From NCBI GenBank assembly GCA_949361645.1, contig OX442435.1:6521045-6585044 (forward strand): a DNA stretch of 64,000 nucleotides, read 5' to 3'. The notes below the pieces were generated by a model that ran no database searches, was not told where the DNA came from, and saw nothing but the letters and a program-made list of their open reading frames with translations. The position numbers and the translations under genes are program-made. Source of the stretch: Spongilla lacustris. Its lineage: Eukaryota; Porifera; Demospongiae; Spongillida; Spongillidae. This document shows positions 1 through 15,000 of this stretch, one piece after another (the stretch's first letter is position 1; each line of letters starts with the position of its first letter).

Positions 1-1117
1 GAACTCTACGTACCTGACCTTGTTTGGTCGCATTTGGTGCCAGTCCCCTCACCCACTGATCGAGCTTCGCGCAAACTGATCGATCATCTGAATCGCATGA
101 TAGCGACTGAAAAGATAGAGCCGTGTTACGTTCAACAGACTTCATTAGCAAATCTTCAAAGCCTTTCCTGAGTCATTGTGGACAGAAGCAGCATATTAAT
201 AAGTTAATTACATTTTAGAGCAGAAATGAGTTTCAGTTCTGCGGTACATGCTTGATGCATGAAATGATTTACAAGCTACTCTCATCCTCAACCCTAGCGG
301 CTTTTTATAACTTTCGGCAGCAGGCCGCTGATTTTTGTTTCCGTTTTCCTTCCGACATTAATATAGTTGCGCATGCAGCTACAATGTCACAGTATAGAAT
401 GATAGGTACACATGGCACGTAACAAAAGTCATATGCATACATGTCATTATTATATAGTTGCTAGTGCTACAGCACTCACATGTACATTCAGATTTACAGA
501 CATGCAAATGTGAGCAAACCTCACATTCGGTACACTGATTTACACAGGTTAGTAAATCTCAGATTTTCTAAAACGTTAAGCAAATGTACCCAAATGTCCC
601 CCTCGGCCCCCCCTCGGCCCCCCCTCCCCCCTTTTTTCCGTTTAGAAAAGGTATATGCATAAATGTATTACAATGTAGATTATACATGTATAATCGAATT
701 CATCATCAGCAACTATATAGGCTTGAGGGAACAGATTCACTGTACACTAGGCCTACAGAGAGAGGGACACTAGGATACATGCCCCTTTCATGAACGCGGG
801 CTTCTCGAATGCATTGAATGGAGGCGGCAATCCAATGGTTTGAACAGAAGGTGAACCAGCGTTTATATAAACTGTCTTTGCGTTAGATTTACGCCATATT
901 TACTTACCGCGTAGATCTAACTTTTCATGCCCTTCACAGGGCTCCCGAACGGTCGAACCTGTTAACACATTCATATTCAAACATATGAACCACTTGCGCT
1001 GACATCACGCCGCATTCTTTGCGGGTGGGAGGGCCAGGGGCAGCTGCAGCTGTTTTAATTAAAGTCGAAGCAATATTGCAGCTAAAAGATCAAGGAGGCG
1101 AGGCCGGGAAATTTGCA

Positions 1118-1156
<39 letters not shown>

Positions 1157-2763
1157 TGCACCCCTGGCAAGACCGCCACTGCAAGGTGCACAGACAGAAT
1201 GATATGATTATTTATTTGCGCTGCTTTTTTATACTTGCTGACAAAAGCGTTGCCACAAGCTCCATGTCATGGAGCACTCAACGTTTTTTTAGGCAGCAGC
1301 TGTCCAAGCCGTCAGTGGGGTCAAAGCGATTCCTTTTTTGCGCTTTGGCCCGCAACGCGCGAGCGTGCACTCTTAAAGAGGCTCAATTTTACAACGAAGG
1401 TTGCCCTTTAACAAAAGATGAGCATTGGATGGTATGACAATCTCCCCCCCCCCTCCCCCCCTCCCCCCCCCACCCCCCTTCATGCATGCCTTTGGGCGAA
1501 TCCCGGCCTGGCATGGCCGGGCTGCATGACCTCCGGCAACCCTGCGTATAACGCTAGCTAGGTGGGTGTGGAGGCCGCCCATGCAGGAGCGAAGCCGCTT
1601 TCGTTTTTGCCAGCTGCCAGCTCTCAGCATAGCACTTTTGATCCGCCACCTGCTTTGAGTATAACATATTTTATACAATTGACTAGGTCTTGTAACGTTA
1701 CACATGAGCATAACTATATATACTACTATAATGTGCGTACGTACATGTACATGTATAGTATACGTCCGCGTAAAAAATAAACAGTACATACATGTACATT
1801 TATACTCGGCCTCGACGGCGCACTTTTAATTGTGTTTTATGTTATCACATTCAGTTGCAATTATAAAACAACATCGTACAGGTCAGAGAGCATGTAGTTC
1901 ATTTGTGACCTATACAATGTAATGTTTGTTGTATTGCACAGGCGTGTTATATACATGTATACATGTATATAGGTTGCGTATGTTTGAACATGCAGGTGAT
2001 AGATATTAACTCCGCGCCCGGTAAACTATATAACCAAGTGTGAAATGTTTTTATTGCGTAATGTTTCATGTAAGCAGAGATAACAAAGTTTAGCTAAACC
2101 ATAATAATTAATGCACCTAACGCTGCTCTATGCACAGCAGTCAGTATACAGTGTATATAGAAATAGATCCATACTATGTGGAATTGTACATGTGTTAGTA
2201 AAATCATTTGCATTGTATTCTGTATCTTATAAATTTGCAAGAATGATGTCATTGGCTATAAGTTTTTGCAGAAGCTGTACCTAGATATTCCTGCACATGT
2301 ATTCTTGTTACCCACAGAATTTCACTTTGGTGTCAAAGCACAGTCTTGTAAGTTTCCTGACATTCATGTCAGCAACCTACATAGACCAATAATGGTCTCT
2401 ATGACATTGTAAATATGACATGACAATATATCAGAATAAAAAAACATGTAATCATTAGCGTACCATCTTTATACCATCTTTTCTAAATGTACTGCTCATT
2501 TAGCATCACTGTAAAGTGTCAGTCCACATTTGGTGAACTTCAATGATGGGCTATAATTCAGCTACATGTAGTGCACATTGCTTAATATTGCGTGCATTGA
2601 TAGTATGATTTACATACAATATAATGCAATCATATTATCTTGATATACAACACGTTGTGCAGCATCATACATATAGTATTAGCTTGGCATACTGTAGTAA
2701 TGTCCTTTCTGCATGGCTAAGTAATATTCTTACTTTCACACTTTTCATTTTTAATATTTTCAG
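1..2763. other. 5' flank without a recognised gene
   Basis: No ORF here looks like a protein, and I could not find a signal-peptide exon with a phase-1 donor for the downstream FN3 receptor. The stretch is AT-rich and holds a 34-base poly-C tract (about 1120-1153), a C-rich polypyrimidine stretch (about 1442-1478) and many copies of the palindromic words ACATGT and TACATGTA. The missing 5' exon could lie here undetected or upstream of the window. Confidence 0.5.
1120..1153. repeat. poly-C tract
   Basis: An uninterrupted run of C of about 34 bases, read directly. Its length in the assembly is likely approximate. The proline-rich ORFs across it are artefacts. Confidence 0.9.
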
Positions 2764-3087
2764 CCATTTCAGCACCATTCAATCTTATGGTCTCAACTAT
2801 TTCCAATACCCCAACTGAACTCCTTATATCTTGGACACCACCTGATCTGAATGACACAATCACTGCTTACTCTGTGTACTGCAACACTTCTGCTGATCAA
2901 GCATATCCTGAGCAAGTGATTGGATCAAATATTCCCACCATCATATCTGTAGTGAATGGGACAACACTGGCTGTTACACTCACTGGACTCAACCCATACA
3001 CACAATATAGTTGTTATGTGACTGCTAATACATCAGTGGGAGAAGGAAGCCCTTCAGAGATTGTATCCAATATAACTGGTGAATCAG
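2764..3087 (+). CDS. FN3 exon 1 (divergent)
   Basis: 324 nt, phase 1-1, acceptor TTTTCAG and donor TCAG|GTGAGA. It is the most diverged 5' copy: it has PPDLNDTITAY where others have APIPKNGIITGY, and it ends in NITGES. It is probably the ancestral first domain. Confidence 0.8.
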
Positions 3088-6000
3088 GTGAGATGAGCTA
3101 GAGTAGAAAGTTTGTAACTAGGCAGAGCACCAATCACATATCTAATATTGTATAATATCAGGAGAGGCTACACTAAATATTAAATACAAAACATTCACAC
3201 TATTAATGAATGTAATTATTACAGTTCCATCATCACCTCAAAACTTCTCTCTGTCTGCTGTTGCTGGTTGTCCATCTCAACTGTCTGCTAGTTGGTCTGC
3301 ACCTATACCCAAGAATGGTATCATCACTGGTTACTCTGTGTACTGCAACACTTCTGCTAATCAATCATATCCTGAGCAAGTGATTGGATCAAATGTGCCC
3401 ACCATCATATCTGAAGTTAATGGGACAACACTGGCTGTTACACTCACTGGTCTCAATCCATACACACAGTATAGCTGTTATGTGACTGCTAATACATCAG
3501 CAGGAGAGGGAAGCCCTACAACCATATTCACTGAACAAACAGTTCAATCAGGTAATTTAATTGGCAGATGCAGTCAAAAAGGGTACAGATGATAAATTGT
3601 GAGAGATTAAACAAAACCTTATGCTTTATGATAATAAAACAAGCAAAAATTGGGTAAGGGTTTCTCATGATTCTATAAAAGCAAGTAGACTGAGCTGTCA
3701 AGGATGTTTCACCCTTTTAGAAAACCAAAGCATGGAAATACATGCACCATATAGCCGATGGCTTGATTGAATAACAAGTCAGCAATAATAAGATAATGGT
3801 AGCTCACATGTCATGGCATTTTCAGTTTTTTTGGGTTGTGAAAAAAAAGGTTGCTGGTTCTGATTTTAAAGTGTACTGTGTGATAAAGCTTTGTAGACAA
3901 TTACATTTGATTATGAAATGTGCTTACATATATGTGGCATATTCAGCACAATTACGCTGATTGACCGTACGAAGCAGTATTTTCTACACCACATGAGGCC
4001 TAAAGCCAAATTATGTAATAACATTATAGCAAAACATGATCTATGCATGTAATTGGATTGGATCAAATGTGCCCACCATCAGATCTGTAGTGAATGGGAC
4101 AACACTGGCTGTTACACTCACTGGACTCAACCCATACACACAATATAGTTGTTATGTGGCTGCTAATACATCAGTGGGACAAGGAAGTCCTTCAACCACA
4201 CTCACAGTACAAACTGCTCAGTCAAATAATATCCTCTACTGTTCACCTCATGTCCTGTAAGGACAGATACACTAGGACAGATATACTGATGATTGATTAA
4301 TTGCAACTTTACATAACAATGTCACTCTGTGCTAATGCTGTCCTGCTTGAAACATTTTAGGTGAATAGGGATTATAATTTGTTTAGTTAAGTACTTATTC
4401 TACAGACAACGTAATTGCAATATACATGTATTTAGACATGCACACTGTGAAAAATTATACCTAACCTGTATAATATTCCAACTGACATGACTTCATAATA
4501 ATATATCATTTGCATACGATATATGTACAGTTCCATCATCACCTCAAAACTTCTCCCTGTCTACTGTTGCTGGTTCTCCATCTCAACTGTCTGCTAGTTG
4601 GTCTGCACCTATACCCAAGAATGGTATCATCACTGGTTACTCTGTGTACTGCAACACTTCTGCTAATCAATCATATCCTGAGCAAGTGATAGGATCAAAT
4701 GTGCCCACCATCATATCTGTAGTGAATGGGACAACACTGGCTGTTACACTCACTGGACTCAACCCATACACACAGTATAGTTGTTATGTGACTGCTAATA
4801 CATCAGTGGGACAAGGAAGCCTTTCAACCATACTCATTGTACAAACTGATCAGTCAGGTAATATCCACTAGTACATTTCACCTCATGTCCCAAAATAACA
4901 AATTCTGATGTTTAATTAATTGTAGGGGGCTGATCCAGGATTTCTGGAAGGTGGTGGTGGGGGAGGGTCTAATGGCTATATTCACAAGTGGGGGTGGGTA
5001 TGGTGGGGGTGTGCCCCTACCTTAACTGCTAGGGGGGCTGGGGGAGCGCTGTTATATCCCCCAGTGGGGCCTGGAGCAAAGCCCCAGCCACTTTATTACT
5101 TTTGCGTTCATTAAGCATGAAAATATACACAAGTAAATCAAAAACTTCTCTATCGAGAAAGTGATTGGTGGGATGTAGGATTAGCGGTGCAAAAAGCAAG
5201 GAAACAAGGTACAGTATGTTAAAGTGAGGTTTGGTAGGATCCTACAACCTACAGTTTTGAATTTGCAAATGTAGAAGCCTACTTGCAAATGTAGAATTGT
5301 TATAGTTGCAGGATCCTACCAAACCTCACTTTAACATACTGTACCTTGTTTCCTTGCTTTTTGCACCACCAATCCTACATCCCACCAATCCCTTTTCGAT
5401 AGAGAAGTTTTTGATTTACTTGTTCCCCTAATTTTTTTCTCTGCCAGAAGTGTTCAGTCAATATAATATATGGCTCAGTGTATTCGTTGCGATGTATAGG
5501 ACGCTTAGATTCCTCTTATGTGTAGTCTGAGTATATACTAAGGCCTCTTTTTAATTTTATTGATAGGTCTACCTTTGTTCTTCGGATATCTTAAACTCAG
5601 AGTTCTCCTTGCTAACGAGGCGTTTTATTTGGCTTGGTCACCTTAATTTGCTGAATTAGAACCGCCTGTTGTAAACGTGTCTGCAGCTGCGTACGTTACT
5701 AGTAATCGTGCGTAGCCTGGCAACAATAAATTAAGACGCGTGTGTGACGTAATATTGCATACTGCTAGGCAACCGAGAATTTTCACCGATAACGAATCAT
5801 TTCACGGCATTTCATCACTAGCTAACAACTGTAGGCTTTTTTTTATGAAAGGGCACGTTTGGAAATAAAATGCTACTTTTTGAAGCTAATCTCGTTTTCT
5901 TACGACGTTCCTGTCGCTAGTTATGCGTAATGAACGGAAGACGGAGGAGATGAACAAAAATTAAATGGCGGAGTTTTGGTAACGACTTGTCACTCCACGC

Positions 6001-9000
6001 AAACGGCACTGTTTTAGCGAAGCTCACATTATATGTGCATATTTTGTCATGTTTGTGATGGATTATATGCGAGCTGGCGAGTAAAGGCAACGCTTCGTTA
6101 CCGGTTTAAAACGCTCGATCGAAAACCACGCCCACGAAGCCAATCCTACATAGGACCCACTACCGTGGGTCCTGATACTTTTTTTTACAGTGCATTAAAT
6201 GTTGTGATCGCTTATTTCGTGCTCGCACCTAGGGTGTGCAACCTTTTTGATAAATCAAAATCGATTATTTCGACTATGAAAATGTCTAAAACGTTTATAG
6301 CAACTTGAAAATCGGTTATTATAAACATTCATTTGCTAACGATTACCCAGGTTTTTCCAGGTTTTTTCGAATTGGTAAAGCTAATCCTATATCCCAGCTT
6401 TAAATTATTAAAACATTGAAATCAACACGTGCCCTATAGTTATAATGCAAACCTCATGGTGGAACATCGCTCCTCGCAAATGTCATGGTGGAACGTCTGG
6501 AAAAGTGTGTACGTAAGTATTTGGACACCTGCCACCTGCATGGGTCAGCCTGGAAACCAATAGAACATCTAGCTGGTGCAAAAGAGTACGTAGCGTATAT
6601 GATTAAGGCATATACATGTAGTATATTGCAGAGCTATTATATAAGCCATGTAAGTTGATATACATGCATTCATGGATATGCACGTAACTGTATGAACTGT
6701 TATGGATTTTATACCATGACAGTGTAAACAAAAAGTGCGGAAATTCATGACGCATGCATTCGTGCAAATGGTTGCTAAACTTGTAACCTTATAAGTACAT
6801 CAATGGAAGTTGTAGTAACTACAACTGCAATTAGTAATTATGTTTTTTTATTTCAAATTGTTCAGATGTCGTCGCTATCTCATCACTACAGCATCACTCC
6901 ATCTATTTACTCCAAGAACAGAAAAGTGTAACCCACATAATTGCCAGATCACTCCATCTCCATCTGCCTTTAGCCAGTTCAGTGGGTTGTTACAACACAG
7001 ATGTCATGCACGATAATATATTCAAAGCAATTCTTTGTAATAAATATAACACTGACATGCACCCCCCGCGTTTAACATTTTTTAAACCCCTTACATGTAA
7101 TTCATTAACCTGTTAGTAAGCCTTTGTACAGGCGGGACAAGCGAAAAAGGGGTAATCGATTTCCTACCGATTTCTGCGACTAAGAAAACAGAATCGGTTA
7201 TTTCGACTAAATGAAACTCTGAAATCGATAACCTGCTATTCTATTAAATGCATAGTCGGCCGAATAGAATAATCGATTAACCTGCAAAACCTGAAAATCG
7301 GTTACACAGTATATAAAGGTAAACTTTTGGAGGGCAATAAGGGTTAGTTTGACAATTTAACTATCGTATAACCTTTTGTACTTGGACATGCACTGTGTGA
7401 AAGGTTATAACTAACATGCATTGCAGTGCAATATTCCAATTGACACAAATACATGTTCACATATTCACAGTTCCATCATCACCTCAAAACTTTTCTATGT
7501 CGCCTGTTGCTGGTTCTCCATCTCAGCTGTCTGCTAGTTGGTCTGCACCTATACCCAAGAATGGTATCATCACTGGTTACTCTGTGTACTGCAACACTTC
7601 TGCTAATCAATCATATCCTGAGCAAGTGATTGGATCAAATGTGCCCACCATCAGATCTGTAGTGAATGGGACAACACTGGTCACTGGACTCAACCCATAC
7701 ACACAGTATAGTTGTTATGTGACTGCAAACACTGTGCAAAAAGTTTGTTATACGATAGTGTATATTTATGCGTATATTTGAGGAATGCGCAAAATATATC
7801 CTGTGTAGTATATTTGAAGTGTACGACCGCGTATATTTGAGAATACGCAAGTGTCATATACGTCACCGTTTATATAAGCACACCTTCAAAATATACGATA
7901 GTGTATTCTTAAGAGTATATTTGAATATACTGTAGTGAGTTATACTACTGCGTATATTTCATTCCATAAAATCCCACTGTTTACATAAGTATACCACAGT
8001 ATTAATTCTTGAGTGGTCAGACCCGTACCCGGACCCACGTGAGGTAGGAAGGTGTGTAGGCATCGAAGTCTGGGAAGGAGTGCTACTTTGCTTCTATTAA
8101 TGCTGCTGGACGTCAAAGGTTAGCTATATACATATATGTCTGCTTGGTGTACCCGTATATACGGCGGTAAATTTTGTAAGCGGTAGGCCGGGCCCATGGT
8201 GCATGGCTATGGCCTATGCTAACTCGCCAGTTGAGTTTGGTCATGATCACATCGGATCCCAGTAAATGCTACAATGGAAGCAGTAGAATGCCTACACAGT
8301 AGACCTCTATTGGACCCCTGTACAAATGTTTGTGTAGTACGATAAAAAGTGCTCTAATTAGAAATGTGGTTAACTAACCGTGCATGTGATTTTTTAGGCG
8401 GGCTATTTCATGGTCGTGTTGCTTTTGTTATAAACAGACAGAAGGACTGTAAGAATCGCGCTGATATCAGGGTTTTGATCGTTAAATGGCAATAGTTCGT
8501 CTTTCCAGAGTGTACAAGTTACCGGTATTATGTGTTGCAGTTGCTAAATAATGAATTCACCTTTCTCTATTTGCACTAGGTTGGCAAGTGTCCTAAGTGT
8601 TCCCGTTCGGTTGAACAACCGAAATGATAGAACAACAGGCACAATGGAGCGCGATATAAAAAGGTATAGGCCTATTCATTTGTTGTGCTTTGCTAAGGTT
8701 TTTTTTTAACTTGCAGACTCCGACCGGACGGTACGGTAAGTGTTTAACCCGCACTGTTCCATTGTTTTAAGTCAAACATCAGAGATAGGAGACAGGAAAG
8801 GTAAGCATATCACTTACCCGATAATGTATCTGTTGCTTTATATATAGAATCATGTATAAACAGAACGAGGATATGATATGTGGTGAGTGAAATATTTTTT
8901 TTTACGATATGAATTTATTGTTCGTATTCTGTACAGGTGCCTTGGATCGAATATATGCAGATTGCCGCCTCGGACTGTTAGTTTGTTGTTTTGTTGTACA

Positions 9001-12000
9001 TGTGCAAAATGATTAAAATTTTTGAATTGACTAAACTGGATCGGGAACGAGGGGTGGGAGTGGTAGGAGGATAATATACGGAATATGAAGCACTTAGTAT
9101 ACGGTGACCGACAACGTAGCCAAAAAGTGAATTCAACGGTTTGCTAAGCAACCACAAATGTCGCGTGATCGGTTATATTTGAATATACGCACCTGCGTAT
9201 ATGGTTCTATACGCTGGTGTGTATATTTAAGGTGTATATTCAAATATACGCTATAGAATACGCTATCGTATAACAAAGTTTTTGCACAGTGAAATACATC
9301 AGTGGGACAAGGAAGCCCTTCAATCATACGGACTGTACAAACTGCTCAGTCAGGTACTATCCACTAGTGTTCACCACGTGTCCATCTCCGTAATGAAAAC
9401 TCATTTAGCTAATGTCATTCTTGGGTTATAATGCACTTAGTTCAGCATTGAAATGACGTAATGTGTGAAAAAATTGTACCTAAAATATTCCAACTTGCTT
9501 GACTTCAGGATAACATTATTTGCATATTTTTACAGTTCCATCATCACCTTATAACTTCACTCTGTCTCCTGTTGCTGGTTCTCCATCTCAACTGTCTGCT
9601 AGTTGGTCTGCACCTATACCCAAGAATGGTATCATCACTGGTTACTCTGTGTACTGTAACGTTTCTGCTAATCAATCATCAAATGTGCCCACCATCAGAT
9701 CTGTAGTGAATGGGACAACACTGGCTGTTACACTCACTGGACTCAATCTATACACACAGTATAGCTGTTATGTGACTGCTAATACATCAGTGGGACAAGG
9801 AATCCCTTCAAACATACTCACTGCTCAAACTGGTAAATCCATAGTGTTTTCTCGAACTGATACCTTAAGTATTAAACGACAATGTATTTACGGTATTTTT
9901 ATCCTGGTGAGGTCCATTTTTTCGTCTCCCTCTCTTAGAAGTAAGTCCAATTGTATGGTAGAATGTTGCTAGCTCGTGTTGTATTAATAACTTATATTCG
10001 TGGTTATATTGATTTTTTCTTGGTGTGCAAATTAGCTCGAATCGCAGTGAATTTAGGTAGCTGGTACGCAACAATTAGGCGCGCAATGATTACTTATGCA
10101 AGTGTTACGCGCTACGCATTGTTATTAGTTTGCTGTAATACATTAATAACGTTGAGCGGTTTGGAAAACACAAATTTACAAATGGGGCAGTGTTAGGAAT
10201 TAACAGGCCAATCCCATAATAGGGTAACCTGCTGCCATGAATGGCAATTGTAGCATTATATAGTTGCGCATGCGCATGATTGTGTTGACTAAGAATCGTT
10301 ATCATAGTTTTGCATGGTGGCAGCGGTGGGCCCACGCCATCGAAATGACTGCATGTGTTTGGCGAAACACTACAGCTATGGCACAACCCAGGCTGTATAG
10401 AGGGGTTGCATGGATCTCGTGATGTCATGTGACGAAGCGATTTTATACGTAGAATTTTACATTGGGGGCAAAGCGTAAGGATAGTGTAGCACGTCTATCA
10501 AGTAAAACTTGCTGCGTTGTCGGGTGCTTGAAGCGATCGGACATGTAAAGTTCTTTCCTACCACCCGCCAAGGTATGTAAGGTTCTTTCCTGTACCATCT
10601 GCCAATTTCTGGCAAAGTAAAGAACAGCAGGAGTTAGATAGTCGATCGAGTAAGAGTCAATGCCTAAACCCACTTGCAACACTTTAGATTCATATCTGGC
10701 TCAGGCGACCGCTGATAAACTCTGACAATACGCTCCATTCCATTGACGCGCCATACACATAATATAAAAAAGTTGCAATATAAATTGTCACATGACATTG
10801 CGACGTGACGTAGGCCATGCAACCCCTCTATTTACGGTACGGCTAAGCCCATAAGTATTAACTGCTCGGGCCGCTAGCCCACCAACTACAATTAACGTGC
10901 ACATATAAATGTGTATATATGGGACAGTTTCCACGAAAACTTCATATATCGCGTAAATATATGTAAGTAGAAAGATCCTTTACCCGTCGAATTGTTCTGT
11001 TCGTTAATTTATATTTCATCCGTTACGGAGATACAGTTGAACAAAGTACGTGCACGTTTTCGCCTCGATTCGCGCCAATCATTTGCGTTCCGCTTGATAT
11101 ATGTCGGTGCCGGATTATATCATCGCCGCGAAACAAGAGGGAAAACCTGCACGTATTTTGCCATATCCGTAACGGATGGGATACACATTTACGAACACTC
11201 TCTGCCTACAAACCGAGTTTGAAGCGATTTGATTACTCCTGCCGAAAGTTATGGAGGATTTGAACCCGGCGGGGTATAGGACATTGCAATACTGGCGCGG
11301 AGTTAGTGCAAGACCCCAAAACGTATTTTACCATAGTGAAGTGGTGTAGTACGAAGTGATGAAAATAGGAAGTCAATAGTCTTAACCGTTCGGAAGTTCA
11401 AGTATCGTGGAAACTGTTCCATATATACAGGTACATATGGGACAGTTTCAATGAGCCTTCGTATATATAATGGTATATGTTTGAATCGACCCCAAGATGT
11501 ATTTTACCATAGAGAAATGGTTTAGTATGAAGTGTTGAAAATAGGATGTTGATAGCTTTAACTATACGAAAGTTATAGCGATATTATAAACATGCAAGGA
11601 TATTTTATACATTAATATTTATAATTATTGTATAAACGAAGGCTCATTTTGTCGGAAACTGTCCCATATATAGTTGCATTGTACCTTGTATCTCAGAGGG
11701 AGAAATTTGTACATGCATGTAGATTCTATTAATAATAAATCACTTGTTTATAGCTGGCACATGCAAACAAGTGAACAATTATTTATACTGCAAGCAAAGC
11801 TGCAATAATTAAGGGAACTTAACTAACAAGGATTGCACTATAATATTCCAACTGATATGAATACATGATACAATTATTTTCATCTATGTTTACAGTTCCA
11901 TCACCTCAAAACTTCACTCTGTCTGCTGTTGCTGGTTCTCCATCTCAACTGTCTGCTCGTTGGTCTGCACCTATACCAAGGAATGGTATCATCACTGGGT

Positions 12001-15000
12001 ACTCTGTGTACTGCAACACTTCTGCTAATCAATCATATCCTGAGCAAGTGATTGGATCAAATGTGCCCACCATCAGATCTGTAGTGAATGGGACAACACT
12101 GGCTGTTACACTCACTGGTCTCAACCCATACACACAATATAGCTGTTATGTGACTGCTAATACATCAGCAGGAGAGGGAAGCCCTTCAACCATACTCACT
12201 GTACAAACTGCTCAATCTGGTATTATCCATTACTTAAATAATATTCACCTGTTATCCTATATAATCATCTTAGTATTTCTTTTTGTGTTCATATCTCATC
12301 ACTAATAATTTGTATTAATTAAAACTCAAATGTCGAATTTTGCAGGCAAATAGGGTCATAATGGTAATGTAACTATTACATCACGTTTTTTATTTAGACA
12401 TGCACTGTATGAAAAATTAGGCATTGCAGTACAATGTTTTAAACTGACACAAATACAATGTTCATATATTCACAGTTCCATCAGCACCTCAAAACTTCAC
12501 TCTGTCTCCTGTTGCTGGTTCTCCATCTCAACTGTCTGCTAGTTGGTCTGCACCTATACCCAAGAATGGTATCATCACTGGTTACTCTGTGTACTGCAAC
12601 ACTTCTGCTAATCAATCATATCCTGAGCAAGTGATTGGATCAAATGTGCCCACTATCAGATCTGTACTGAATGGGACAACACTGGCTGTTACACTCACTA
12701 GACTCAACCCATACACACAATATAGTTGTTATGTGACTGCTAATACATCAGTGGGACAAGGAAGCCCATCAACCATACTGACTGTACAAAGTGCTCAATC
12801 TGGTAAGTCCATAACTTTTAATCTATCAGTGAATGAAAAATACTTTGAGTTCTAAATCAGTAAACTCCTCAAAATTTGAATTCAAATAAACGAGTTTTTA
12901 GAAACATGGTTTAAAAAGAATGAACCAAATGCATCATAATGTCCAGTTCTGTTGAATACAATAATAATTGGGACGAATGCGTCCTATCCGATCAATTCCA
13001 TTGCGTTTGAATCATTATAATTTTGGATAAAATATGAAGTCGATAGTCATAACCTTTGGGAAGTTATAGTAATTAAAACGCAAAGAATTTTGTAACATTT
13101 TTATATATTTGTGTGATATGAAGTTTCCGTGCAAACTGTCCCTATTATAATATAATTATATAATATTATCATAATGATTAATATTAGAATACTAATTATT
13201 TATATGCGTGTGAGTATGGAGCGTATTTTTGTCACATTAAAATTTGAGACAATAATAGTATCATGTAAGAAATATCCAAGTATATATTTAATTACATCAG
13301 TCACAATGACTCACACATTTTATAGGGGTCAAGTGTAGCAGACAACAACATACAAATAACTTATCAATACATGTTGATTGGGGATAGTAGCATTGTTAAA
13401 AGTAGTCTTTCATTTTAAAGATCCTTAGTTCAAGAAAAATCGGTACAGTGCGTTTTAGTTTAATATACACATGATAATGCAACTATCACATCAAGATATG
13501 CAGCAGTGCTGTAATCATATTATTTGCATACATTTACAGTTCCATCATCGCCTCAAAACTTCTCTCTGTCTGCTGTTGCTGGTTCTCCGTCTCAACTGTC
13601 TACTAGTTGGTCTGCACCTATACCCAAGAATGGTATCATCACTGGTTACTCTGTGTACTGCAACACTTCTGCTAATCAATCATATCCTGAGCAAGTGATT
13701 GGATCAAACGTGCCCACTGTCAAATCTGTAGTGAATGGGACAACACTGGCTGTTACACTCTCCGGACTCAACCTGTACACACAATACAGTTGTTATGTGA
13801 CTGCTAATACATCAGTGGGACAAGGAAGCCCTTCAACCATATTCACTGTACAAACTGTTCAGTCAGGTAATATCCACAAGTATTCATGTAAGGACAGATA
13901 TATTGGTGTTTTGTACCATTTGTGACAATATTGTATTCTTACCCATCTCTTTAATTCACCTTAACAAATGTCACTCTTGTATCTTGCTGATACTAAAACC
14001 CATGTGTTGTGTGAAAAATTATGCCCAACTTGTATAATATTCCAACTGACATAACTATATGATAACATCTGTTGCATATGATTCCAGTTCCATCATCACC
14101 ACAAAACTTCTCACTGTCTTCTGTTGCTGGTTCTCCATCTCAACTGTCTACTAGTTGGTCTGCACCTATACCCAAGAATGGTATCATCACTGGTTACTTT
14201 GTGTACTGCAACACTTCTGCTAATCAATTATATCTTGAGCAAGTGATTGGATCAAATGTGCCCACCATCAGATCTGTAGTGAATGGGACAACACTGGCTG
14301 TTACACTCACTGGACTCAACCCGTACACACAATACAGTTGTTTTGTGACTGCTAATACATCAGTGGGACAAGGAAGCCCTTCAACCATACTCACTGCTCA
14401 AACTAGTCAATCTGGTAAACCAATACCGGTAGCGTTTTCTTACATGCCTGTAGTTTAATATTAAGTGGCAATGCAGTTATAATCTACTTATTTATTGTTA
14501 GGAATGAAAGGTTAAAACTAACAAGCAACTTATATGAATACACAATAACATCATTTTATATTCACAGTTCCATCATCACCTCAAAACTTCTCTCTGTCTT
14601 CTGTTGCTGGTTCTCCATCTCAACTGTCTGCTAGTTGGTCTGCACCCATACCTAAGAATGGTATCATCACTGGTTACTCTGTGTACTGTAACACTTCTGC
14701 TAATCAATCATATCTTGAGCAAGTGATTGGATCAAATGTGCCCACCATTAGATCTGCAGTGAATGGGACAACACTTGCTGTAACATTCACTGGACTTAAC
14801 CCATATACTCAATATAGTTGTTATGTGACTTCTAATACATCAGCGGGACAAGGAAGCCCTTCAACAATACTTACTGTACAAACTGCTCAGACAGGTAATA
14901 TCGACTAATATTCACCTCATGTCATGTAAGGAAGAATGCATCACAGTTTGATGCTGTTTGTGTAAATATATTATTACTCACATCTCTATGATAAAAATCC

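Noticed and set aside
1019..1437. Proline-rich ORFs at the poly-C tract
   Set aside because: Homopolymer translation, no splice or family support.
7730..9291. Interpretation as a true recombination signal sequence
   Set aside because: CACTGTG ends alone are not enough: no nonamer at 12/23 spacing, 3-bp rather than 5-bp duplication, and no RAG core in the window.
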